DNA from: Faecousia sp.
Lineage (GTDB): Bacteria; Bacillota; Clostridia; Oscillospirales; Oscillospiraceae
Assembly (NCBI GenBank): GCA_029258495.1
Contig: JARHYV010000235.1
Span: 1 to 11,422 of the forward strand
Direction of reading: 5' to 3'
DNA length: 11,422 nt
How positions within the stretch are numbered: position 1 is the stretch's first letter; every line of letters starts with the position of its first letter. A model generated the notes under the pieces. It worked only from the letters and a program-made list of their open reading frames with translations. It did not search any database and was not told where the DNA came from. This document shows positions 6,695 to 11,422 of this stretch, piece after piece. The position numbers were made by a program, and so were the translations under genes.

Positions 6695-7384
6695 ATGGTC
6701 ATATTGCGAACCATTTTATTCTATGCCGTGCTGATCCTTCAGATCCGGCTCATGGGCAAGCGTCAGCTGGGTCAGATGGAGCCAACGGAATTTGTGGTGG
6801 CGATCCTCATTGCAAATCTGGCATCGATCCCTCTGGAAGATCCGGATCATTCCGTCTGGTCTGGGCTGCTGCCGATGATCACCATCCTTGCCGCGGAGCG
6901 GTTCCTCAGCTGGATCAGCCTGAAAAACATCCGGATCCGGCGGCTTTTGTGCGGAAAACCGGTGATTTTGATTGAGAACGGTCACCTCCTTCGAACCAAT
7001 CTTCGGCGTACACGGGTCAATCTGGACGAGCTGACCTCACAGCTGCGCGAGCAGGGCGTTCTGGAGATCGAAACCGTTCAGTATGCCATTCTGGAAACCA
7101 ACGGCGCCGTCACCGTGTTTCCCTTTCCTGCCTTTCAGCCTGCCAGTGCCAAGGATGCAGGGGTCGAGGCAAGCGCACAGGAGCTGCCCTACACCGTCAT
7201 CTCCGACGGGCATATCCTGTCGGAAAATCTCCTGCATGTGGGCAAGGATCCCCACTGGTTATCGGATTTTTTGTCCGGAAAAGGGTGCTGTGCATCCGAT
7301 GTGATGCTGCTGAGTGTCACTCCCGGAGGCAAGACCCACCTCATTCGCCGGGATGTCCCTTCCTCCGACAGCGGCAATTCCTAG
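6695..7384 (+). CDS. DUF421 (YetF-type) membrane protein
   Basis: This 229-residue protein matches the DUF421/YetF family in length and layout. A hydrophobic N-terminal part (about residues 2-18, 31-47 and 55-73) holds the family signature MGKRQLGQMEPTEFVVAILIAN (20-41). A cytoplasmic part follows, with GKPVILIENGHLL, NLDELTSQLREQGV and VQYAILETNGAVTVFP. Family members occur in spore-forming Firmicutes, often near sporulation or germination genes, but their biochemical role is not settled. The ATG at 6695 is chosen because AAAGGGG (6681-6687) lies seven bases upstream and the signature then starts at its usual place. An in-frame ATG at 6644 would begin inside the T tract of the bipA terminator. 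A weak promoter (TTGCAT at 6644, CATACT at 6668) is possible. The gene converges on spoIIE with a 69-base gap. Confidence 0.9.
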   Translation: MVILRTILFYAVLILQIRLMGKRQLGQMEPTEFVVAILIANLASIPLEDPDHSVWSGLLPMITILAAERFLSWISLKNIRIRRLLCGKPVILIENGHLLRTNLRRTRVNLDELTSQLREQGVLEIETVQYAILETNGAVTVFPFPAFQPASAKDAGVEASAQELPYTVISDGHILSENLLHVGKDPHWLSDFLSGKGCCASDVMLLSVTPGGKTHLIRRDVPSSDSGNS

Positions 7385-7453
7385 ATTTGGTGTGAAATCC
7401 TCAAATTATCATCCCAGATGTTGGGTTTCGACAAACTTTTTATCGTTTTTGTG
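7385..7453. other. Convergent gap between the DUF421 gene and spoIIE
   Basis: The two genes end tail to tail here. Only a weak hairpin is seen (CCCA-GATGT-TGGG, 7413-7425) without a proper T tract right after its stem, though T-rich stretches follow at 7436-7440 and 7445-7450. Termination may be inefficient or factor-dependent. Confidence 0.35.
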
Positions 7454-9364
7454 CTATTGTGTAGACAAGCCGGATGGCTCAAGTCTGACAACCACCGCAG
7501 TGGCATCGTCCTCGCTGTCTTCCCCTCCTTTCAGGATCGTTTCCGCCATTTCCCCAGGCGATAGACGATCTTCTTCCCATTGACTGCCCGACAGCCCCTG
7601 CATTCCGGCACCATCGCTGAGTAAAATCAGCACCTCTCCTGCATTCAGGGACAGCCGATCCACCGTTTCCCTCTGGCGCTGTGACAAGCCGGGCGGCGGC
7701 ACGGCTGTCCCGATTTTCCTTATCTGCCCCTTATTCAGCAAAAACGATGGGGCTGCGCCCCATTTATACAGCTCCGCTCTGCCTGTATCCAGCTGGATCT
7801 TCACCAGATCCACGGTGGTACAGGCTCCTTTTTCTCTCAGAACCGCCATAGAATTCAGTGTCCTGAGGGCATACTCCGCCGGAAATCCCAATTTCAGCAG
7901 CTGGGTCAGGAATCCCGATGCCTGCTCACTTTCCCTGCGTGCCTCGACTCCCGTGCCCATTCCGTCGCACAGCAGCACATAATAGGTATTCCCCGTTCCT
8001 GCAAACCAGCTGCAAAGATCCCCGTTCACCGCCTGTCTGCTCCGGGTGTGCATCCCCACATCCGGTGTAAATCTGGCAGGCTTAAAGTGTCTGGAGGCAG
8101 CCAGCTCGTCAGAAAGCCCCTGTAAATACAGGGATACGTACCCAAACTGCTCCCGCAGCGCATTGCGGTATTCCTCCAGTCTGCTCCGATCCGCCTTCAT
8201 CCGGCGCACCTGCTCCTGCCCCCGATGCAGCTCCTGCAAAAGCCTTGCCTGTTTCCGGCAGCCCTTTGGCAGATCCTCCCCAAGGATCCCCGGCTGCTCC
8301 AGTATTCCGGGCGGCATCTGTGCCGCCTCCTGTCGCGCTCTGCATGCACGACGCTCCGGACAGGTATCGCAGGCAGCATCCACCGCCCGGAGCATCACCG
8401 CGCTGCGATCCATGGCAGGCTCCTCCACCAGAAGGCTCTCTTCCAGCTGCCCGAAGATCATGGACATCTGCTCCAGACGAACCTGTGCCACCGCCGTTTC
8501 CCCTCTGCGGTGAACCATCCGGTGCGCCGTGGTGACTCCCGGCAGCAGACACCCGAAAAGTCCCCCAAGCAGCAGCCCCGGCAGCGGCAGCAGATCCACT
8601 CTTCCCGTCAGCAGTCCCATGGGCAGAAAGCCCAGTGCCGGACACAGGGCCGCAAACCACCGGCTCTGCCCGGGGATGAGCCGCAGGCAGAACCCCAGAC
8701 ACAGTGCCGCCGTCATGGGAATTGCCGTGACCTGCGCCAGATCCAGTGCAAGCCCCGAGAGCATCACCACCGGCAGTCCGCCCACAGCCGCCAGATATCC
8801 GGCGGCAAGATACCCCAGCCCCAGAAAGCGCACCGGCATCACCTGCGCCAGAGCCAGAACCAGCAGCGCCTGGGCAAGCCAGTCGGAGGCGGTGCCCGGA
8901 TAGCGGCGGCTCGCCTGAAACACCGCTGCCGCGCCCACTGCCGATGCGATCCGCAGCAGATAGGCAGGGATGGAGGTGGTGTCGTGAAAATACTGCTGAA
9001 ATACCAGTCCCGTGCCTGCCACGATCAAAGCAGCCAGTGCCGGGATCAGCAGCTTTTGACGGGTGCTGATCCCCCGATCCGCTGCAAAGGCGCCCACCAG
9101 CAGCCCTCCGATCATCCACGCAAGCCCCTGTACCGCCTGCGTTCCCCAGAAGGTCAGATACCCGGCGCAGCCTGCCAGTGCAATGGCGATCCCCTGCCAT
9201 CCGCTGCCCACCGCACAGCAAAACCCCATGACAATGGGCTGAAAATCCCGATTCAGCGATGCCGCCGCCAGAAAAAAGCCCGTCAGGGCACAGCCTGCCG
9301 TGTGCAGCAAAGCGGTATTTTTGCTCAGCCCTGCGATAACCTGTTTTCCCCGCTGCAATGTCAT
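7454..9364 (-). CDS. spoIIE: Stage II sporulation protein E (membrane PP2C-type phosphatase), compact form
   Basis: SpoIIE dephosphorylates SpoIIAA in the forespore and so frees sigma-F. This 636-residue protein has a membrane domain of about 9-10 hydrophobic segments (residues 18-280). A short central region follows with a Cys cluster (C332, C335, C341, C369) and a charged helical stretch (375-425). The C-terminal PP2C domain has the metal ligands GD (449), CDGMGTG (D467), LSDGAG (D584) and EDD (619-620), plus the family stretches NSMAVLR and KWGAAPSF. The Bacillus subtilis protein is 827 residues; most of the missing length is in the central, FtsZ-interacting part. The ATG at 9364 is preferred because AGGTGAT lies just upstream (9374-9368). 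An in-frame ATG at 9379 is possible. Longer readings to 9727 would run through the divergent CYTH gene and lack homology. It is transcribed alone, leftwards. The sporulation assignment is firm. Confidence 0.93.
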   Translation of the reverse strand: MTLQRGKQVIAGLSKNTALLHTAGCALTGFFLAAASLNRDFQPIVMGFCCAVGSGWQGIAIALAGCAGYLTFWGTQAVQGLAWMIGGLLVGAFAADRGISTRQKLLIPALAALIVAGTGLVFQQYFHDTTSIPAYLLRIASAVGAAAVFQASRRYPGTASDWLAQALLVLALAQVMPVRFLGLGYLAAGYLAAVGGLPVVMLSGLALDLAQVTAIPMTAALCLGFCLRLIPGQSRWFAALCPALGFLPMGLLTGRVDLLPLPGLLLGGLFGCLLPGVTTAHRMVHRRGETAVAQVRLEQMSMIFGQLEESLLVEEPAMDRSAVMLRAVDAACDTCPERRACRARQEAAQMPPGILEQPGILGEDLPKGCRKQARLLQELHRGQEQVRRMKADRSRLEEYRNALREQFGYVSLYLQGLSDELAASRHFKPARFTPDVGMHTRSRQAVNGDLCSWFAGTGNTYYVLLCDGMGTGVEARRESEQASGFLTQLLKLGFPAEYALRTLNSMAVLREKGACTTVDLVKIQLDTGRAELYKWGAAPSFLLNKGQIRKIGTAVPPPGLSQRQRETVDRLSLNAGEVLILLSDGAGMQGLSGSQWEEDRLSPGEMAETILKGGEDSEDDATAVVVRLEPSGLSTQ

Positions 9365-9414
9365 CAAATCACCTGTCATTTGTTCATCACTGCCTTTCCC
9401 ATATGTGTAGACAA

Positions 9415-9448
9415 ATCCTATCACGATGAAAAAGATAATGCTGTCGGA
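9415..9448 (-). promoter_or_regulatory. Possible Spo0A-type promoter of spoIIE
   Basis: On the minus strand a -10-like TAGGAT (9420-9415) lies 21 bases from CCGACA (9447-9442). The latter sits inside a sequence one mismatch from a Spo0A box (TGTCGGA on the plus strand at 9442-9448 versus TGTCGAA). Bacillus spoIIE and spoIIG promoters have overlong spacers of 21-22 bases with a 0A box at the -35 position. The match is suggestive but weak. Confidence 0.3.
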
Positions 9449-9470
9449 ACAAAGACACCGTGAAATATTC

Positions 9471-9499
9471 TTGCCTACCATCAAAAAGCCGTGTATAAT
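9471..9499 (+). promoter_or_regulatory. Promoter of the CYTH-exonuclease-cutC operon
   Basis: A -35 TTGCCT (9471-9476), a 17-base spacer and a perfect -10 TATAAT (9494-9499). The expected start near 9506 gives a leader of about 26 bases that ends in the GGAGG ribosome binding site (9520-9524). Confidence 0.85.
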
Positions 9500-9531
9500 G
9501 GAGCAAGAATATGAGCAACGGAGGAACGCCC

Positions 9532-10113
9532 ATGGCGACGGAATTTGAGATAAAATATCGCACTTCGGAGGATACCCTCCGTGCCATTGCCGCAGCATTT
9601 CCCGGCGGCATGCAGATCCCCATGACCACCACCTATTACGACACGGGTGATCTCGCCCTTTCTCGGCGGAGATGGACGCTCCGCCACCGGCAGGAGGGAC
9701 AGTCGCAGATCTGCACCCTGAAAACACCGGGGGACGGCAATTTCAGCCGCGGAGAATGGGAATGTGCCTGCGACGATATCCGCAAGGCTGTGCCCATCCT
9801 TGCCGCAGCATCCGGCTTGCCGGAGCTGAACGATCTGACAAAGACCGGACTGACCGCTGTCTGCGGCGCCCGTTTTCTTCGCATCGCCGTTGCCATCCCC
9901 ATCGGGCAGAGCACAGCCGAGCTTGCACTGGATCAGGGCATCCTGATCCACGGGGACAAGACCTGCCCCCTGTGCGAATGTGAGATCGAGCTGAAATCCG
10001 GCGATCCTCAGGACATTCTGGCATTTTCTCAGTCGCTTGCGGAAAAATACCGCCTGATGCCGGAAGAAAGAAGTAAATTTGCCCGAGCCAAGGCTCTGGG
10101 GCAGGAGGAATAA
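9532..10113 (+). CDS. CYTH-domain protein (triphosphate tunnel metalloenzyme)
   Basis: This 193-residue protein is a stand-alone CYTH domain. Members fold into a beta-barrel tunnel lined by acidic and basic residues that binds a triphosphate and divalent metal. Bacterial versions act on inorganic tripolyphosphate, thiamine triphosphate or similar compounds. Seen here are the signature ExExK (E4, E6, K8), TYYDT (34-38), LRHR (50-53), CTLKTP (61-66), RGEWE (73-77), ECEIELKSG (149-157) and SKFARA (181-186). No CHAD domain, a common fusion partner, is present here or next door. The ATG at 9532 is chosen because GGAGG (9520-9524) lies seven bases upstream; an in-frame ATG at 9511 would place that site within the coding region. 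It is first in an operon and ends one base before the exonuclease ATG. The exact substrate cannot be read from sequence. Confidence 0.9.
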   Translation: MATEFEIKYRTSEDTLRAIAAAFPGGMQIPMTTTYYDTGDLALSRRRWTLRHRQEGQSQICTLKTPGDGNFSRGEWECACDDIRKAVPILAAASGLPELNDLTKTGLTAVCGARFLRIAVAIPIGQSTAELALDQGILIHGDKTCPLCECEIELKSGDPQDILAFSQSLAEKYRLMPEERSKFARAKALGQEE

Positions 10114-10114
10114 T

Positions 10115-10801
10115 ATGGCACTGGAAAATCTGTTTGCAAATTACGATCGGCTGCTGCTGATGGATACCGAAACCACCGGACTGGATTTCGCCCGGGACGA
10201 GATCATCGAATTCTCTGCCGTTGTGGTGGAGCAGTCCCAAGGTCAGCCCAAGGTGACGGCGGAATATGACGAGCTGATCACCCTGAGCCCCGGGGGCTTT
10301 GTTCCCCCGAAAATCGAGCAGCTTACCGGGATCTCCACCTCCGACATTCGGGAACGGGGCATCCCCAAGACCCGGGTCTGCCGGGATATTGCCCAGATGG
10401 TGGCAGGGCGCACCCTGCTGCTGGCTTACAATGCCCACTTTGATCTGAGCTTTCTGTTTTACCTGCTGCTGCGGGACGGCGATCCTGCCATTTTGAAGGG
10501 CAAGGACAAGCTGGATCTGCTCACCGTGTACAAAGACCGCCACGAATACCCCCACAAGCTGTGCAATGCCATCGAGGTCTACGGGCTTTCCGATCGGGTG
10601 GTCAATTCCCACCGCGCCATTGACGATGTGATCGCCACCGTTGCCGTCATGGAGGAAATGGAGAAGGAAAAGAACGATCTTGACCGTTATGTAAACCTGT
10701 TCGGCTACAATCCCAAGTACGGCATCAGCGGCAAGCCCATCGGCTCCGTTACATACAAGCCCCAGTCCTTCAACCCCGTCCGACCCCTGTACGAAATGTA
10801 A
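10115..10801 (+). CDS. DEDDh-type 3'-5' exonuclease (DnaQ/PolC-like)
   Basis: This 228-residue protein has all catalytic motifs of a DEDDh exonuclease. Exo I is LLLMDTETTGLD (D17, E19), Exo II is AYNAHFDLSF (N106, D110) and Exo III is HRAIDD (H166, D171). KLDLLTVYKDRHEYPHKLC and the IEVYGL segment resemble the proofreading domain of PolC-type polymerases, but no polymerase domain is attached. It should degrade single-stranded DNA or RNA 3' ends with two metal ions. A 40-residue tail after the domain (FGYNPKYGISG to LYEM) is of unknown role. The ATG at 10115 follows GGAGG (10104-10108), which lies in the end of the CYTH gene, one base after that gene's stop. An in-frame ATG at 10079 would lie deep in the CYTH gene. 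It is followed 11 bases later by cutC, so the three genes are co-transcribed. Confidence 0.92.
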   Translation: MALENLFANYDRLLLMDTETTGLDFARDEIIEFSAVVVEQSQGQPKVTAEYDELITLSPGGFVPPKIEQLTGISTSDIRERGIPKTRVCRDIAQMVAGRTLLLAYNAHFDLSFLFYLLLRDGDPAILKGKDKLDLLTVYKDRHEYPHKLCNAIEVYGLSDRVVNSHRAIDDVIATVAVMEEMEKEKNDLDRYVNLFGYNPKYGISGKPIGSVTYKPQSFNPVRPLYEM

Positions 10802-10812
10802 GGAGGCATATC

Positions 10813-11422
10813 ATGGAAAAATTACTGGAAATCTGCGTGGACTCCTTTGAGTCCGCCAAGCGCGCCGCTCAGGCAGGCGCAAGCCGCGTAGAGCTGTGTG
10901 CCGACCTTCTGGTGGGCGGCACATCGCCCAGTCCGTTCCTGGTCGAACAGGTGGTAAAAAATCTGGATATTCCCGTCAATGTCCTGCTGCGACCGAGATT
11001 TGGAGATTTCTGCTTTACCCGTGAGGAAAAAGAAGTCCTGCTGAGAGAGATCGACAGCTGTGCCGCACTGGGAGTCAATGGCGTGGTCATCGGCGCACTC
11101 ACTCCGGACGGGGATCTGGATATGCCCTTTTTGGAAGAATGCATGCGCCATACGGGCAGTATGCATGTGACCCTGCACCGCTGCTTTGATGTGTGCCGGG
11201 ATGCATCCGCCGCACTGGAGGATGCGGTTTGTCTGGGCATCGACACCATTCTCACCTCCGGTCAGGCAGCCACCGCTCCCAAGGGACTGTCCCTGCTGAG
11301 GCAGCTCCGGGAGCAAGCCGCCGGCAGGCTCCATCTGCTGGCAGGCAGCGGTGTCAACGCAGGAAATATCCGCCTGATCCACGAGGCCGCCGGCATCACC
11401 CACTTCCACCTGTCCGGCAAGC
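10813..11422 (+). CDS. cutC: CutC family protein, N-terminal part (cut by window edge)
   Basis: The first 203 residues of a CutC TIM-barrel protein are present; the usual length is about 240-250, so only the end is missing. Family motifs are VELCADLLVGGTSPS (26-40), LLRPRFGDFCF (58-68), LHRCFD (121-126, where the family usually has HRAFD), DTILTSG (144-150) and LLAGSGVN (175-182). CutC was named for copper tolerance in Escherichia coli, but that phenotype was later traced to a small RNA from the gene's 3' end, so a direct copper role is doubtful. It is presumably a cytoplasmic enzyme of unknown reaction. AAGGAGG (10800-10806) overlaps the exonuclease stop and lies six bases before the ATG, so this is the third gene of the CYTH operon. 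Confidence 0.95.
   Translation, partial: MEKLLEICVDSFESAKRAAQAGASRVELCADLLVGGTSPSPFLVEQVVKNLDIPVNVLLRPRFGDFCFTREEKEVLLREIDSCAALGVNGVVIGALTPDGDLDMPFLEECMRHTGSMHVTLHRCFDVCRDASAALEDAVCLGIDTILTSGQAATAPKGLSLLRQLREQAAGRLHLLAGSGVNAGNIRLIHEAAGITHFHLSGK

Noticed and set aside
7413..7425. Hairpin CCCA-GATGT-TGGG as a terminator for the DUF421 gene
   Set aside because: The stem is only four bases and no continuous T tract follows directly; it is too weak to call.
7427..7433. Exact Spo0A box (TGTCGAA on the minus strand)
   Set aside because: It lies between the tails of two convergent genes, downstream of spoIIE, with no promoter nearby; a seven-base match is expected by chance in a window this size.
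7459..9415. An 11-base repeat, TGTGTAGACAA, at 7459-7469 and 9405-9415, near both ends of spoIIE
   Set aside because: Several identical 11-mers are expected by chance in about 11 kb; there is no flanking similarity, so it is not a transposon or attachment site.
9365..9727. Upstream extension of spoIIE (open to 9727)
   Set aside because: It runs antisense through the CYTH gene and its promoter, shows no family similarity, and a good ribosome binding site marks the ATG at 9364.

Overview
The window looks like chromosomal DNA of a spore-forming member of the Clostridia, most likely a GC-rich gut lineage of the Oscillospirales. That placement is inferred from a SpoIIE-type phosphatase, strong AGGAGG-type ribosome binding sites, TTGACA/TATAAT promoters, compact hairpin-plus-T-tract terminators, GC-rich genes and AT-rich intergenic gaps. 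No phage, insertion sequence, CRISPR array, tRNA or rRNA is visible.

Left part (1-2390, minus strand): an operon read leftwards from a strong promoter at 2390-2362. Its first gene encodes a winged helix-turn-helix domain fused to a LicC/PntC-like cytidylyltransferase. Then come a periplasmic-type solute-binding protein of the iron/2-aminoethylphosphonate class and the N-terminal part of an ABC ATPase that runs off the left edge. The genes together suggest uptake of a small amine-phosph(on)ate and its activation as a CMP adduct for decorating surface polymers. The binding-protein gene has a striking defect. Its natural ATG, with a good ribosome binding site, is followed at once by an in-frame TAG, and the place where a lipobox cysteine would be expected is Phe.

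Middle (2573-4644, plus strand): a two-gene operon with promoter and terminator. It encodes a DUF362 protein with two [4Fe-4S] ferredoxin motifs, coupled by an ATGA overlap to a DUF89/ARMT1-like damage-control phosphatase. It is followed by the monocistronic translational GTPase BipA/TypA (4690-6645, own promoter and terminator) and a DUF421/YetF-type membrane protein (6695-7384).

Right part: spoIIE (9364-7454, minus strand) converges on the DUF421 gene. It encodes a compact 636-residue version of the forespore phosphatase. Divergent from it is an operon read rightwards from a near-consensus promoter at 9471-9499: a CYTH-domain phosphatase, a DEDDh 3'-5' exonuclease and the start of cutC, which runs off the right edge.

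Most of the window is ordinary core or near-core gene content. The points worth checking are the broken start and secretion signal of the binding protein, the regulator-cytidylyltransferase fusion next to its transporter, the coupled DUF362-DUF89 pair, and the short SpoIIE with a possible Spo0A-type promoter. I found no clear evidence of a wholly new system.
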